Source: Pseudomonadota bacterium (GTDB taxonomy: Bacteria; Pseudomonadota; Gammaproteobacteria; Steroidobacterales; Steroidobacteraceae). Taken from it: a stretch of 64,000 nt of DNA. The number at the start of each line of letters is the position of its first letter. Within the stretch, counting starts at the first letter, position 1. Shown piece after piece: positions 46,864 through 57,359 of the stretch. A model generated the notes under the pieces. That model ran no database searches, was not told the origin of the DNA, and worked only from the letters and a program-made list of their open reading frames with translations. The position numbers were made by a program, and so were the translations under genes. The stretch lies in assembly GCA_037200975.1 (NCBI GenBank), contig JBBCGI010000001.1, positions 1,488,001 through 1,552,000 on the forward strand, read 5' to 3'.

Positions 46864-49666
46864 CCTCGAGCACGCCGTGGCAGTTCTTGAACTTCTTGCC
46901 GCTGCCGCACGGGCAGGGCTGATTGCGGCCGACCTTGGGCGCGGCGCGTACCGGGCGCTGCGGCGGCAGCTGCGCGGGTGCCGGCGGTGGCCCCTGGCGC
47001 GGCGCACCCGCGGGCGGCGCCTGCTGCGGTTGCGCGTCGCCAGCGGCGAGCTGCGTCAACGAGGCGGCCTCGGCGTGCTGCGCCTGCAGCGCGCGATTGA
47101 GCCGCGCACGGCGCGCCTCTTCCTCGCGTTCGAGCTGCTCGGGTGACTTCACCTGCACATCGAGCGTAGCCAGTAGAGTGACGGTATCGAACTTGATGCG
47201 TTCGAGCATCGCGGCGAACAGTTCGAATGCTTCACGCTTGTACTCGTAGCGATAATCCTTCTGTGCGTAGCCGCGCAGGTGGATGCCCTGACGCAGGTAG
47301 TCCATCGCGCCCAGGTGATCGCGCCACTGCTGGTCGAGCACGTTGAGCATGATCTTCTTCTCGATCATGCGCATGATGAGCTTGCCGTCGGCATCGACGC
47401 CGATGCGCTCCACCTTCGCGTCGTACATCGCATCGATCGCGCCGGCGATACGGCCGCGCAGCGTCGATTCTTCGAGATCGGGCTGGTCCTTGAGCCACTG
47501 CGCCGGATCGACCTGCGTGGCGAAATTCTTCGCGATCGACTTCGCCAGCGCGTCGAGATTCCAATCCTCGTGGCTGACGTTCGCCGGCAGGAACTGGTCG
47601 AGTAATTCGCTGACCACTTCGGCGCGGATGCCACGCACCGCGTCGGCGAGGTTCTCGGCGCCCATGAGCTCGGTGCGCTGCTGGTAGATGACCTTGCGCT
47701 GGTCGTTCGCCACGTCGTCGAACGTCAGCAGCTGCTTGCGCACGTCGAAGTTGTGCGCTTCCACCTTGCGCTGCGCCTTTTCGATCTGGCGCGTGAGCAT
47801 GCCGCTCTCGATGACCTCGCCTTCCTTCATGCCGGCCATGGCCAGCAGGCGCTTCGTGCGATTCGGATCGCCGAAGATGCGCATCAGGTTGTCTTCCATC
47901 GATAGATAGAAGCGGCTCGAACCCGCATCGCCCTGGCGGCCCGAACGGCCGCGCAACTGGTTGTCGATGCGGCGCGATTCGTGGCGTTCGGTGCCGACGA
48001 TGTGCAGGCCACCCGCGGCCAGCACCTGGTCGTGGCGCACCTGCCAGTCGGCACGCATACGCGCGGCGGTGACTTCGTCGAGACCGGCATCGCCAGCGGC
48101 GGCCGCGGCGGCTTCGATCTCCGCCTCGAGATTGCCGCCTAGTTTGATGTCGGTGCCGCGGCCCGCCATGTTCGTGGCGATCGTCACGCGGCCGGGCATG
48201 CCGGCGTTCTCGACGATGTGCGCCTCGCGCTCGTGTTGTTTGGCGTTCAGCACGTCGTGCGCGATGCCGTGTTCCTTCAACACGCCGGACAGCAGCTCGG
48301 AAGTTTCGATGGACGTGGTGCCGACCAGCGTGGGCTGCCCGCGTTTCACGCAATCTTCGATGTCCTCGATGATCGCCTTGAACTTGTCCGACTGCGTGAG
48401 ATACACGAAATCCGGATTGTCCTTGCGGATCATCGGGCGATGCGTCGGGATGACGACCACCTCGAGGTTGTAGATCTGCATGAACTCCGGCGCTTCGGTG
48501 TCGGCCGTGCCGGTCATGCCGGAGAGCTTCTTGTAGAGCCGGAAGTAGTTCTGGAACGTGATCGACGCGACGGTCTGGTTTTCCGCGCGCACGCGTACGC
48601 CTTCCTTCGCCTCGACCGCCTGGTGCAGGCCGTCGGACCAGCGGCGGCCCGGCATCGTGCGGCCGGTGAATTCGTCGACGATGATCACTTCGCCGCCGCG
48701 CACGATGTATTCGACGTCGCGCTTGTAGATGGCGTGGGCGCGCAGCGCGGCGGTCAGGTGATGCATCAGCCGGATGTTGGCGCTGTCGTACAGGCTCTCG
48801 CCTTCGCGCAGCAAACCGGATTCGAGCATCAGCGCTTCGACATTTTCGTGCCCGGCTTCGGTCAGGTGGACGTTCTTCTGCTTCTCATCGACGGAGAAGT
48901 CACCCTCGCCCTCTTCCACGAGCTGCTTCTTGAGCCGCGGCACGAGTTTGTCGACCTTGAGGTACAGCTCGTCGTTCTCCTCGGCGGGGCCGGAGATGAT
49001 GAGCGGCGTGCGCGCCTCGTCGATGAGGATCGAATCCACTTCGTCGATGATGGCGAACGCGAGGCCGCGCTGCACGCGCTCCTCGAGGCTGAACGCGAGG
49101 TTGTCGCGCAGGTAATCGAAACCGAATTCGTTGTTGGTGCCGTAGGTGATGTCGCACAGGTACGCGGCGCGTTTCTCGGCGTGATCCTGCTGGTTGCGGA
49201 TCACGCCCACCGTGAGCCCCAGGAACTTGTAGATAGGCCCCATCCAGTCGGCATCGCGCTGCGCGAGATACTCGTTGACGGTGACCATGTGCACGCCCGC
49301 GCCCGTGAGCGCATTGAGATAGGCGGGCAGCGTCGACATCAGCGTCTTGCCCTCGCCGGTGCGCATCTCGGCGATGCGGCCTTCATCGAGCGTGAGGCCG
49401 CCGATCAGCTGGACGTCGAAGTGGCGCATCTTGAGCGTGCGCCGCGCGGCTTCACGGACCACCGCGAATGCTTCGGGTGCGAGCTCGGCGGTCGTCGCGC
49501 CCTCGGCGATGCGCTGGCGGAATTCGCCGGTCTTGGCCGCCAGGGCTTCGTCGCTCAAGGCCTGCAGGGCGGACTCGAACGAAGCCGCCTTGCGCACCGT
49601 GGCCTCATAGGCTTTGACGATGCGGTCGTTGCGGCTGCCGAAGAGCCGCGTCAGAAGATTGAGCAC
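46853..49666 (-). CDS. secA: Preprotein translocase ATPase SecA
   Basis: 937 residues starting at a GTG with AAGGA six bases upstream. Motifs include Walker A MRTGEGKT near 102, the [19 protein letters not shown] segment near 210, [22 protein letters not shown] and the [11 protein letters not shown] segment of motif VI. The C-terminus has a Pro/Ala-rich linker and a SEC-C zinc-binding end ([13 protein letters not shown]) that contacts SecB and lipids. It drives Sec-dependent export through SecYEG. The linker explains the extra 36 residues relative to E. coli. Confidence 0.98.
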   Translation of the reverse strand: MLNLLTRLFGSRNDRIVKAYEATVRKAASFESALQALSDEALAAKTGEFRQRIAEGATTAELAPEAFAVVREAARRTLKMRHFDVQLIGGLTLDEGRIAEMRTGEGKTLMSTLPAYLNALTGAGVHMVTVNEYLAQRDADWMGPIYKFLGLTVGVIRNQQDHAEKRAAYLCDITYGTNNEFGFDYLRDNLAFSLEERVQRGLAFAIIDEVDSILIDEARTPLIISGPAEENDELYLKVDKLVPRLKKQLVEEGEGDFSVDEKQKNVHLTEAGHENVEALMLESGLLREGESLYDSANIRLMHHLTAALRAHAIYKRDVEYIVRGGEVIIVDEFTGRTMPGRRWSDGLHQAVEAKEGVRVRAENQTVASITFQNYFRLYKKLSGMTGTADTEAPEFMQIYNLEVVVIPTHRPMIRKDNPDFVYLTQSDKFKAIIEDIEDCVKRGQPTLVGTTSIETSELLSGVLKEHGIAHDVLNAKQHEREAHIVENAGMPGRVTIATNMAGRGTDIKLGGNLEAEIEAAAAAAGDAGLDEVTAARMRADWQVRHDQVLAAGGLHIVGTERHESRRIDNQLRGRSGRQGDAGSSRFYLSMEDNLMRIFGDPNRTKRLLAMAGMKEGEVIESGMLTRQIEKAQRKVEAHNFDVRKQLLTFDDVANDQRKVIYQQRTELMGAENLADAVRGIRAEVVSELLDQFLPANVSHEDWNLDALAKSIAKNFATQVDPAQWLKDQPDLEESTLRGRIAGAIDAMYDAKVERIGVDADGKLIMRMIEKKIMLNVLDQQWRDHLGAMDYLRQGIHLRGYAQKDYRYEYKREAFELFAAMLERIKFDTVTLLATLDVQVKSPEQLEREEEARRARLNRALQAQHAEAASLTQLAAGDAQPQQAPPAGAPRQGPPPAPAQLPPQRPVRAAPKVGRNQPCPCGSGKKFKNCHGVLEGVE

Positions 49667-49827
49667 GAGAGATCCTTGGGAGAAAACTTCAAGGCCGACA
49701 AATACTTAGGCCGGGTGTAGCGCAGCCGGGCCGGTATTCTACGGATAGACCCGAGCGCACGGAACTGGTTTCCACCCTGGCGAGCGCTGGGAGATGGGGC
49801 TGGACCATCGCGAGCACAAGCAGAAAT

Positions 49828-49855
49828 GAAAAGCCCCGGCAGGCCGGGGCTTTTC
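49828..49855. terminator. Bidirectional intrinsic terminator downstream of the M23 peptidase gene
   Basis: Thirteen-base arms 49828-49840 and 49843-49855 (GAAAAGCCCCGGC / GCCGGGGCTTTTC). The U-tract is part of the stem on either strand. It follows the M23 stop on the minus strand and insulates secA. The remaining bases 49667-49827 contain the secA leader and no gene that I can see. Confidence 0.85.
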
Positions 49856-49876
49856 GAATCGAAATTCGGGGACGGA

Positions 49877-50788
49877 TCAGTTGCGGCCGATGAAGGTCAG
49901 CGGGTCGATCTGGCGGCCGGCCTTGAGCACTTCGAAGTGCACGTGTGGACCGGTGGAGCGGCCCGTGGAGCCGACGTACGCCAGGGTGTCACCGCGGGAG
50001 ACCGTGCGGCCCACGCCGACAGCCAGGCTCTGATTGTGGCCGTAACGCGTGATCAGGCCGTTGCCATGACTGACCTCGACGAGGTTGCCGTATCCGGCCT
50101 TCTCGCCGGCAAACGTGACGACACCCGCGGCGACGGCGACCACGTCCGAACCCTGCGGGCTCGCGAAGTCGATGCCCTTGTGGAACGCCTGGTGGCCGTT
50201 GAACGGATCCTGGCGCTCGCCGAAATACGAGGAGATGTGGCCTTCGCGCACCGGCCGGCCATCGGGCCGGATCTGCTCGTCGAGCTTCTTCGACAGCAGG
50301 GCGTTTTCGAGCGCCGCGAGCTGCGCATCGCGGGAGGAAATCTTCTGCTCGAGACCATTCAGCAGCGTATTGAGGTCGGGCGCCTGCATGGCGGCGCCGA
50401 TGTCGGACTCGGGCCCACCGACGGCCGGCTGGCTCTCGAAATCGAATTCGCGGTTGTCGATGTTCGCCATCTGCGTGAGGCGCTTGCCCAGCGCATCGAG
50501 GCGGATCACGTGGGCGTTCATCTGGCCGATGCGCATGGCCACCGCGTCGACGCGGCGTTGCAGCTCGGCTTTCAGTTCCTTGATCTCGGATTGCTGCTCG
50601 GCGAGCGTGGCCGACCAGGTGGAGATACCGCGCGGATGGCTCTTGCTCTCGCCGATCTTGAGGCCGAGGCTGAAGGCGGTCGCGAGGATGGCGACCAGCA
50701 CCGTCGCGAACGCCGCAACGGCCAGGGGATGAGCGAGATTGAAGTGCCGGGCTCGACCTTCGCGGCGCGAAAAAAAGATGATGTTCAT
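49877..50788 (-). CDS. M23 family (LytM/NlpD-type) peptidoglycan endopeptidase, membrane anchored
   Basis: 303 residues from the ATG at 50788, which has GGGAG about eight bases upstream; an in-frame ATG at 50815 adds an unlikely leader. A single hydrophobic segment (AAFATVLVAILATAFSLGL, residues about 25-45) anchors it, followed by a coiled-coil-like region (EIKELKAELQRRVDAV) and the C-terminal LytM domain with zinc ligands in HKGIDFAS and HVHFE. All catalytic residues appear present, so it may be an active D,D-endopeptidase. It is divergent from dciA and close to secA, as in many gammaproteobacteria. Confidence 0.92.
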   Translation of the reverse strand: MNIIFFSRREGRARHFNLAHPLAVAAFATVLVAILATAFSLGLKIGESKSHPRGISTWSATLAEQQSEIKELKAELQRRVDAVAMRIGQMNAHVIRLDALGKRLTQMANIDNREFDFESQPAVGGPESDIGAAMQAPDLNTLLNGLEQKISSRDAQLAALENALLSKKLDEQIRPDGRPVREGHISSYFGERQDPFNGHQAFHKGIDFASPQGSDVVAVAAGVVTFAGEKAGYGNLVEVSHGNGLITRYGHNQSLAVGVGRTVSRGDTLAYVGSTGRSTGPHVHFEVLKAGRQIDPLTFIGRN

Positions 50789-50938
50789 CGCGCCAGCTCC
50801 CGGATATCGCGGCAAACCGGATCTTTACGATCCTGTTCTTTGTGCTTCAATGACTTGCACCTCGCTGGCAACCTCATCCGTCGACTCCCATTGAGAGTGT
50901 GGTCCGGCAAAACCGTAAGGCCCAGCAGGCGCGAAACT

Positions 50939-51298
50939 ATGCCCAAAAGACCTCTCCGAAACAAGCAAACGGTCCGTCCGGGTTCAGCTCCCAGGACCGT
51001 CGGTGACTTAATGTCGGCGCGTCTGCCAGCTCTCGCCCAGCGTGCCCTTTCGACGCCCCCGGCTTCCGAGTGGCAAGTCGCAGTAATGGATGCCTTTGGA
51101 AGCGCACTGGCCAATAAGGTAAATGGCTGCTCGCTGGATAGCGGAACACTTACGGTGATCGCGGAATCCTCTGCCTGGGCCGCCAGAATGCGGTTTTTGC
51201 TGGTTGATCTCGAACCTCGGCTGCGCGAGCTGGTGCCCGGATATCGAGGCTTCGAGGTGCGGGTACGGCCGCGCCGGACGGCGCCTGCGCGGCGCTGA
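50939..51298 (+). CDS. dciA: DciA-type DUF721 protein (replicative helicase loader/operator)
   Basis: 119 residues from the ATG at 50939. The DUF721 core is visible: VGDLMSARLPALAQRA, then WQVAVMDAFGSALANKV, GTLTVIAESSAWAARMRF and LRELVPGYRGFEVRVRP. DUF721 proteins were identified as DciA, the DnaB helicase loader in bacteria lacking DnaC. A DUF721 gene between the lpxC side and secA is common in gammaproteobacteria. The N- and C-termini are basic. It is convergent with the GMC oxidoreductase gene with 7 bp between stops. Confidence 0.85.
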   Translation: MPKRPLRNKQTVRPGSAPRTVGDLMSARLPALAQRALSTPPASEWQVAVMDAFGSALANKVNGCSLDSGTLTVIAESSAWAARMRFLLVDLEPRLRELVPGYRGFEVRVRPRRTAPARR

Positions 51299-51305
51299 CG
51301 GAGCG

Positions 51306-53000
51306 TCAGAGCTCGCCCGAGGCGAGGCGGTCGGCGGCATGGTTCGCGGCCCGTGCGGACAGGGCCATGTAGGTCAGCGAGGGATTCGCGCAGCCCGAAG
51401 AGGTCATGCACGACCCGTCCGTGACGAACAGATTGGGCACGTCGTGGGCCTGGTTGTGGGCGTTGAGAACCGAAGTTGCCGGATCCCGCCCCATGCGCGC
51501 AGTGCCCATCTCGTGGACGCTGCTGCCCGGCGGCGAGACCTGCGGGAACAGGCTACGGACGTTCTCGCAACCCGCCACGTTCAGCATGTCCTGCGCGTCC
51601 TGCTTCGCCTGCGCCGCCAGCTTCAGGTCGTTTTCGCCGTGGGTGCAGTCAATATGGACCAGCGGGATACCCCACTGATCCTTGCGGGTCGCATGCAACG
51701 TCACGCGGTTGTCCGCCCGCGGCAGCATCTCCGTGAAGCCGAACAGCACCATCTGCCAGGGGCCTGGGTCGCGCAGCCCCTGCTTGAGGCCGGCGCCGAT
51801 CCCGACCTGGTCGATGCCGCGATCCCAGCTCGGGCGTTCGCCCTTGCCCTGGAATCCATAGCCGCGCACGAACTGCGCGGAGTTGTCTTCGGTGACGTTC
51901 GCGTAGCGCGGGATGTAGATGCCCGTCGGCCGGCGGCCGTAGTAGTAGCGATCGAGAAAGCCCGGCATCGTGCCGATCGCGCCGACCCCCTGCACGTGAT
52001 CCATGAGATAGCGGCCGACCGCACCGGAGCGATTCGCCAGTCCGTCCGGAAAATATTCGGAACGCGAGGCGAGCAGGATTTGCGCCGTCGGGATCGTCGA
52101 TGCGCAGACGAACACGACGCGCGCCTGGTAGCTGCGGCGTTGCTTCGTGTTCGTGTCCATGACGCGCACGCCGGAGACGCGGCGCTTCGCATGGTCGTAG
52201 TCGAGACTTTCGACAATGGTGTCCGTGATCACCGTGAGATTGCCGGTGCGTTGCGCCGCTGGCAGCGTGCTGCTGAGCGTGGAGAAATACGCGCCGTAGC
52301 CGCAGCCGCGGTCGCAGACACTGCGCAGCTGGCACGGTCCGCGGCCGAGCTTGATGTGTTCTTCGGTGGGCTCGGACAGATTCGCGCAGCGGCCGATCGT
52401 CACGCGCCGGGTCGGGTGTTGCTTCTCGAGGCGCTCCTTGAACGCATGCTCGGCGCAGTTGAGATCCATGGGCTGGAGGAACTGCCCGTCCGGCAATTGC
52501 TCGAGGCCTTCCGACGCGCCCGAGATGCCGGCGAACCGCTCGACGCGGTCGTACCACGGCGAAATGTCGGCGTAACGGATCGGCCAGTCGACGCCGTGGC
52601 CGTCCTTCTTGTTAGCCGAGAAATCGATGTCGCTGAAACGGTAGGTCTGGCGCGCCCAGGTGAGCGAGCGGCCGCCCAGGTGATAACCGCGGTACCAGAG
52701 GAACGAGCGGTCGTCGGGCGTGCTGTAGGGATGTTCGCTGTCCTTGACCCAGAACTGCTTGGTACCCGCGTTGAATGCGTAGCTGGTTCCCTGGATCGCG
52801 TAGTGTTCCTTGACCTCGTCCTCGGGCACGAGCCCGCGATTCGGCAACTCCCACGGCGGACTGAAATCCAGGTAGTCCTTGCGATGATTGACGTGGCGTC
52901 CGCGCTCGATCATCAGCGTGCGCAGGCCGCGTTCGCACAGCTCCTTCGCGACCCAGCCGCCGCTGATTCCGGACCCTACGACGATGGCGTCGAAATCCAT
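51306..53000 (-). CDS. GMC-family FAD oxidoreductase (gluconate/sugar dehydrogenase large-subunit-like)
   Basis: 564 residues. The FAD-binding motif VVGSGISGGWVAKELCERG is at the N-terminus, the GMC signature region around YHLGGRSLTWARQTYRF near 110, and the C-terminal active-site segments SVHEMGTARMG and GCANPSLTYMALS carry the His and Asn. There is no signal peptide on this subunit; export would rely on the partner. It is preceded by a gluconate-2-dehydrogenase-subunit-3-like gene in the same direction (9 bp gap). No cytochrome c subunit is present here. The substrate is not determined. Confidence 0.9.
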   Translation of the reverse strand: MDFDAIVVGSGISGGWVAKELCERGLRTLMIERGRHVNHRKDYLDFSPPWELPNRGLVPEDEVKEHYAIQGTSYAFNAGTKQFWVKDSEHPYSTPDDRSFLWYRGYHLGGRSLTWARQTYRFSDIDFSANKKDGHGVDWPIRYADISPWYDRVERFAGISGASEGLEQLPDGQFLQPMDLNCAEHAFKERLEKQHPTRRVTIGRCANLSEPTEEHIKLGRGPCQLRSVCDRGCGYGAYFSTLSSTLPAAQRTGNLTVITDTIVESLDYDHAKRRVSGVRVMDTNTKQRRSYQARVVFVCASTIPTAQILLASRSEYFPDGLANRSGAVGRYLMDHVQGVGAIGTMPGFLDRYYYGRRPTGIYIPRYANVTEDNSAQFVRGYGFQGKGERPSWDRGIDQVGIGAGLKQGLRDPGPWQMVLFGFTEMLPRADNRVTLHATRKDQWGIPLVHIDCTHGENDLKLAAQAKQDAQDMLNVAGCENVRSLFPQVSPPGSSVHEMGTARMGRDPATSVLNAHNQAHDVPNLFVTDGSCMTSSGCANPSLTYMALSARAANHAADRLASGEL

Positions 53001-53009
53001 GGTGCGTGC

Positions 53010-53576
53010 TCAGCTCGTCCAGAACGCGGAGGCGCGCCCGACTTCATTCAACGGCAGGCAGCTGCGCCACGCGCCGGGCACGAGCTCGAAACGCAGCTCC
53101 TGAGTCGCCCCGATCTCGGAGTGGTAGTAACCGAGCAGGACCATCTGCTTGAATTTGCGATACGCGGGGTCATGCGCCCTGACGCTTTCCTCGTCGTAGA
53201 CACGCATGAGCTCGAGGCGCTGCGAGTCGGGTAGTTCGAGGAAGGCGGCGCCATGTTTCGACCAGGTGCGCTGCTCGATGGTCTCGAGAACCCCGGCAAT
53301 CTGCGCGCGCGATTCCAGGCTGCCCCAGTTCATGAGCAGGTCGCGGATGAACGCGGGTACACCCGCGCCGATCGCCCCGGGAGTATCGGTGGCCGGAATG
53401 ATCACCTCGGTCACCTGCTCGAGCAGCGCGAACTGGTCGGCCGAGAACACGGGCCCGCGACTGCCGTCCGCGCTCGATTGGCGCGAGAAACGCGTCAATG
53501 CCGCGGCGCCGCCCACCAGGAAAACGGCGCCCAGCAGCATGGCCCGGCGATTGAGTTTTGGATCCTTGACCGACAA
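53010..53576 (-). CDS. Gluconate 2-dehydrogenase subunit 3 family protein
   Basis: 188 residues if started at the TTG at 53576, which follows a strong SD (GGAGGAG, seven bases away); the ATG at 53609 lacks one. The N-terminus LNRRAMLLGAVFLVGG resembles a Tat signal (two Arg followed by a hydrophobic run), so the enzyme complex is likely exported folded with its FAD partner. The body matches the small-subunit family: SADQFALLEQVTEVIIPATDTPGAI and the late GYYHSEIGATQELRF. It partners the GMC subunit immediately downstream. Confidence 0.87.
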   Translation of the reverse strand: MSVKDPKLNRRAMLLGAVFLVGGAAALTRFSRQSSADGSRGPVFSADQFALLEQVTEVIIPATDTPGAIGAGVPAFIRDLLMNWGSLESRAQIAGVLETIEQRTWSKHGAAFLELPDSQRLELMRVYDEESVRAHDPAYRKFKQMVLLGYYHSEIGATQELRFELVPGAWRSCLPLNEVGRASAFWTS

Positions 53577-53712
53577 AAGGCAGCTCCTCCGCCCCGCTCT
53601 ATCGGCCACGTTGCATCGAACTGGATGGGAAAGCCGTGCGCCGGATCAAACTATCCGCGCGCGTCGACGCGGGAACACGGGCGCGGCAAAGCCTTGCCGC
53701 CCGGGAGGGCTT

Positions 53713-54639
53713 CTAGATGGTCGAACCGGCCGGAACCGGCGGCGGCTGTACGTAGGCGATGGGAGCGTCCGAGGGCTTCTCGAACACCACCGATTCCCAC
53801 GCCGAGGTGTCGGCGATGAGTTTGCGCAGCAGCTGGTTGTTGAGCTTGTGGCCGGACTTGTGGCCGCTGAACTCGCCGATCAGGCTGTGCCCGAGTAGAT
53901 AGAGATCGCCGATCGCGTCGAGGATCTTGTGTTTGACGAACTCGTCCTCGTAACGCAGGCCGTCTTCGTTCAACACGCGGAAATCGTCGAGCACGATGGC
54001 ATTGTCGAGGTTGCCGCCGAGCGCCAGATTACGCGCGCGCAGCATCTCGAGGTCGCGCATGAAACCGAAGGTGCGCGCCCGGCTGACTTCCTTGAGGAAC
54101 GAGGTGGTCGAGAAATCCATCGACGCGGTCTGCGCGCGGCGCTTGAACAGCGGATGGTTGAATTCGATCTCGAAGTTCACCTTGAAGCCGTCGAAGGGCT
54201 TGAATTCGGCCCATTTGTCGCCGTCTTCGACCCGCACGCGCTGCTTGATGCGCACGAATTTCTTCGGAATCCGCTGGTCTTCGAAACCTGCCGACTGCAG
54301 CAGGAACACGAACGGGCCCGCGCTGCCATCCATGATGGGCACTTCGGGGGCGCTTACTTCGACGTGCGCGTTGTCGATGCCGAGGCCGGCGAACGCCGAC
54401 AGCAGGTGTTCGACCGTGGAGACGCGCGCGTCGCCATTAAAAAGAGTGGTGCCGAGCTGGGTGTCGCCGACGTTGTTGGCGGTGGCATGGATATCCACGG
54501 GCGGATCGAGATCGGTGCGCCGGAACACGATGCCCGTGTCCGGAGCCGCGGGCCGCAACGTCATCAACACCTTCTGGCCGGTATGCAGACCGACGCCCTG
54601 GGCGCGAATGGAATTTTTGAGAGTGCGTTGTCCGAGCAT
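53713..54639 (-). CDS. lpxC: UDP-3-O-acyl-N-acetylglucosamine deacetylase LpxC
   Basis: 308 residues, normal length. It opens [21 protein letters not shown] and has the zinc/catalytic residues in [12 protein letters not shown] (His79 region), the [12 protein letters not shown] type segment [26 protein letters not shown] (His and Asp) and [11 protein letters not shown] (His). It catalyses the committed step of lipid A synthesis, confirming a Gram-negative. It follows ftsZ as in many gammaproteobacteria, with 180 bp of structured intergenic DNA between. Confidence 0.98.
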   Translation of the reverse strand: MLGQRTLKNSIRAQGVGLHTGQKVLMTLRPAAPDTGIVFRRTDLDPPVDIHATANNVGDTQLGTTLFNGDARVSTVEHLLSAFAGLGIDNAHVEVSAPEVPIMDGSAGPFVFLLQSAGFEDQRIPKKFVRIKQRVRVEDGDKWAEFKPFDGFKVNFEIEFNHPLFKRRAQTASMDFSTTSFLKEVSRARTFGFMRDLEMLRARNLALGGNLDNAIVLDDFRVLNEDGLRYEDEFVKHKILDAIGDLYLLGHSLIGEFSGHKSGHKLNNQLLRKLIADTSAWESVVFEKPSDAPIAYVQPPPVPAGSTI

Positions 54640-54678
54640 CAGCTTGCATCTCCCGCTGCCACGTTGCCGTGGTGCACG

Positions 54679-54778
54679 GGTAGCGCCACCCAGAGGGCGG
54701 CGGGGAGCGAGCCACTTCGACTCCTGGACCTTCGTCCAGGATTCTTGGGGGCACCGCGACCCAAAAAGGGGCGCTACC
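54679..54778. repeat. Nested inverted repeats in the ftsZ-lpxC intergenic region
   Basis: GGTAGCGCC (54679-54687) pairs with GGCGCTACC (54770-54778), and inside lies a stable hairpin with arms 54722-54729 and 54734-54741 (TCCTGGAC / GTCCAGGA). No T-tract follows on the lpxC strand, so a simple terminator is unlikely. It could be an attenuating or RNA-processing structure between ftsZ and lpxC. Confidence 0.5.
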
Positions 54779-54819
54779 GTAACACAGTTGCCTTGGTCAG
54801 TCTTCCGATCGACCTCGCC

Positions 54820-56034
54820 TCAATCGGCCTGGCGCCGCAGAAATGCCGGGATATCCAGCACATCTTCGGCATCGGGCGCGGCATGCAGACCATCGCCGAC
54901 GGCGCGTTGGCGTTGCACCGCCGGTTTGTCCAACGCGGCGTAGTCGGCGGCTGTCAGCGGACGGCGCGGGACCACACGCATGGCCGGTTCCGCAGCAGGC
55001 GCTGCCGCCTGCGGAACCACCTTCTGCAACGTGGGAACTTCGCGACCGTAGTTTCCGCGGGTGTTGGCCACGACTTCCGGTTTGCCGAGGCCCGTCGCCA
55101 CCACAGTGACGCGCATTTCGTCTGACAGCTCCGGGTCGATGACGGTTCCCACCACGACGGTGGCGTCATCCGAGGCGAACTGTTTGACGATGTTGCCGAC
55201 TTCCTGGAACTCGCCGATCGACAGGTCCATGCCCGCCGTGACGTTGACCAGGATGCCGTGCGCGCCGGACAGATTGATGTCCTCGAGCAGGGGTGAGGAC
55301 ACCGCGGCTTCGGCGGCTTCCCGGGCACGGTTTTCACCGCGCGCGACGCCCGAGCCCATCATCGCCATGCCGGTTTCGCTCATGACGGTGCGCACGTCCG
55401 CGAAGTCGACATTGATGAGGCCGGGACGCGTGATCAGTTCCGCGATGCCCTGCACCGCGCCCTGCAACACGTGGTTGGCGCTCTTGAAAGCGTCTAACAA
55501 CGTGGTCTTGGCGCCGAGCACGGTCAGCAGCTTCTGGTTGGGGATCGTGATCAGCGAGTCGACGTACTTGCCGAGTTCGGCGAGGCCGTGGTTCGCCACC
55601 AGCGAACGCTTGTTGCCTTCCATTTCGAAAGGCCGCGTGACCACGGCCACCGTGAGGATGCCGAGTTCCTTCGCGACCTGCGCGACCACCGGCGCCGCGC
55701 CCGTGCCCGTGCCACCGCCCATGCCGGCGGTGATGAACAACATGTCGCAGCCCTCGATCATCTCGATGATGCGATCGCGGTCTTCGATCGCCGCCTGGCG
55801 GCCGATCTCGGGATCCGCGCCGGCGCCGAGACCCTTGGTGATGTTGCAGCCGATCTGCAACGCGGTCTTCACCTTCGAGTGTTTCAGTGCCTGCGCATCG
55901 GTGTTGATGCACAGGAATTCCACGCCTTCGATGCCGCTCGAGACCATGTGTGCGACCGCGTTGCCGCCGCCGCCTCCGACCCCGATGACCTTGATTACAG
56001 CGTTCTGGCTGTAAGCGTCCATTAGTTCAAACAT
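54820..56034 (-). CDS. ftsZ: Cell division GTPase FtsZ
   Basis: 404 residues with AAGGAG about eight bases before the ATG. The tubulin signature [13 protein letters not shown] lies near residue 105, with [14 protein letters not shown] at the N-terminus and the T7-loop region around [12 protein letters not shown]. The C-terminal peptide [14 protein letters not shown] is the conserved tail that binds FtsA, ZipA and others, joined by a Pro/Ala-rich linker. It forms the Z ring. ZapD, also in this window, would bundle its filaments. Confidence 0.98.
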   Translation of the reverse strand: MFELMDAYSQNAVIKVIGVGGGGGNAVAHMVSSGIEGVEFLCINTDAQALKHSKVKTALQIGCNITKGLGAGADPEIGRQAAIEDRDRIIEMIEGCDMLFITAGMGGGTGTGAAPVVAQVAKELGILTVAVVTRPFEMEGNKRSLVANHGLAELGKYVDSLITIPNQKLLTVLGAKTTLLDAFKSANHVLQGAVQGIAELITRPGLINVDFADVRTVMSETGMAMMGSGVARGENRAREAAEAAVSSPLLEDINLSGAHGILVNVTAGMDLSIGEFQEVGNIVKQFASDDATVVVGTVIDPELSDEMRVTVVATGLGKPEVVANTRGNYGREVPTLQKVVPQAAAPAAEPAMRVVPRRPLTAADYAALDKPAVQRQRAVGDGLHAAPDAEDVLDIPAFLRRQAD

Positions 56035-56118
56035 TGTGTCGCTCCTTCACTTGTTGATTCAAAGCTGTCAGCTTCGTTTTCATCACCTAACAACAGGCTT
56101 TCTTCCCGGCAAACCCGG

Positions 56119-57354
56119 TCAGAAATTCCCCTGAAACCAGTTCTTCATGCGCTCGGCCATGGTGCGCGCGTTGCCCGAAATCGAGCGGCCGCGATTGCCC
56201 GCCAGCGCGTTGTCGCGGGCGTACAGCAGCAGGCCGGCGCCGGTCGAGTAGATAGGGTTGCGCACCACGTCGCTGAAACCGCGGATGTGCTGCGGCACGC
56301 CGAGGCGCACCGGCACGTGGAACACCTCTTCGGCGAGCTCGATCGCGCCTTCCATCTTGGCGCTGCCACCGGTCAGCACGATCCCCGAGGCGACGATCTC
56401 CTCGAAGCCCGAGCGGCGCAGTTCCTCGCGCGCAAGACCAAACAACTCCTCGTAACGCGGCTCGACCACTTCGGCCAGCGTCTGGCGCGCCAGGCGCCGC
56501 GCCGGCCGGTCACCCACCGACGGCACTTCGATGCTTTCGTCGGGGTTTGCGAGCTGCGACAACGCGCAGGCGTATTTGACCTTGATGTCCTCGGCGTACT
56601 GCGTCGGCGTGCGCATCGAGACGGCGATGTCGTTGGTAACCTGGTCGCCGGCGATCGGGATCACGGCCGTGTGGCGGATGGCGCCCTGCGAGAACACCGC
56701 GAGATCCGTGGTGCCGCCGCCGATGTCGATGATGCACACGCCGAGCTCACGCTCGTCGTCGGTCAGACAGGCGAAACTCGAGGCGAGCTGTTCGAGCACG
56801 ATGTCGTCGACTTCGAGACCGCAGCGCTGGATGCACTTCTCGATGTTCTGCGCGGCGCTGTCGGCGCCGGTCACGATGTGCACCTTGGCTTCGAGCCGCA
56901 CGCCCGACATGCCGATCGGGTCGCGGATGCCTTCCTGGCCGTCGATGATGAATTCCTGCGGCAACACGTGGAGAATCTTCTGGTCCGCCGGAATCGCGAC
57001 GGCCTTGGCCGCGTCGACCACGTGCTGCACGTCGGCCTCGCTCACCTCGCGGTCGCGGATCGCGACCACGCCGTGGGAGTTCAGGCTGCGCACGTGTGAT
57101 CCGGCAATACCGGCGAACACCGAACGGATCTCGCAGCCGGCCATGAGCTCGGCTTCCTCGATCGCACGCTGGATCGACTGCACGGTGGATTCGATGTTGA
57201 CCACCACGCCTTTCTTGAGACCGCGCGAGGGCTGCACGCCGAGCCCGATCACCTCGATCGAATTGTCGGGCGCGATTTCGCCGACCAGCGCGGCCACCTT
57301 CGACGTGCCGACGTCGAGGCCGATGATGAGATTCTTGTCAGGGCGCTTAGCCAC
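56119..57354 (-). CDS. ftsA: Cell division actin-like protein FtsA
   Basis: 411 residues from a GTG at 57354, five bases after the ftsQ stop; the longer frame upstream is shadow of ftsQ. The ATPase core shows LIIGLDVGTSKVAALVGE, the 1C domain inserted after residue 85, CIIDIGGGTTDLAVF (phosphate 2) and VLTGGSAKMEG (adenosine). The C-terminal MKNWFQGNF is the amphipathic membrane-targeting helix. It anchors FtsZ to the membrane and recruits late divisome proteins. Confidence 0.96.
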   Translation of the reverse strand: MAKRPDKNLIIGLDVGTSKVAALVGEIAPDNSIEVIGLGVQPSRGLKKGVVVNIESTVQSIQRAIEEAELMAGCEIRSVFAGIAGSHVRSLNSHGVVAIRDREVSEADVQHVVDAAKAVAIPADQKILHVLPQEFIIDGQEGIRDPIGMSGVRLEAKVHIVTGADSAAQNIEKCIQRCGLEVDDIVLEQLASSFACLTDDERELGVCIIDIGGGTTDLAVFSQGAIRHTAVIPIAGDQVTNDIAVSMRTPTQYAEDIKVKYACALSQLANPDESIEVPSVGDRPARRLARQTLAEVVEPRYEELFGLAREELRRSGFEEIVASGIVLTGGSAKMEGAIELAEEVFHVPVRLGVPQHIRGFSDVVRNPIYSTGAGLLLYARDNALAGNRGRSISGNARTMAERMKNWFQGNF

Positions 57355-57359
57355 GAAAA

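Noticed and set aside
46864-47007. N-terminal extension of MutT to an ATG at 47007
   Set aside because: The added residues are Arg/Ala/Pro-rich antisense-like sequence inside the secA 3' end; the Nudix protein begins near [12 protein letters not shown].
48218-49720. 500-codon + strand frame and a similar one at 42012-43583
   Set aside because: Antisense to secA and to the prolyl oligopeptidase respectively; no family motifs.
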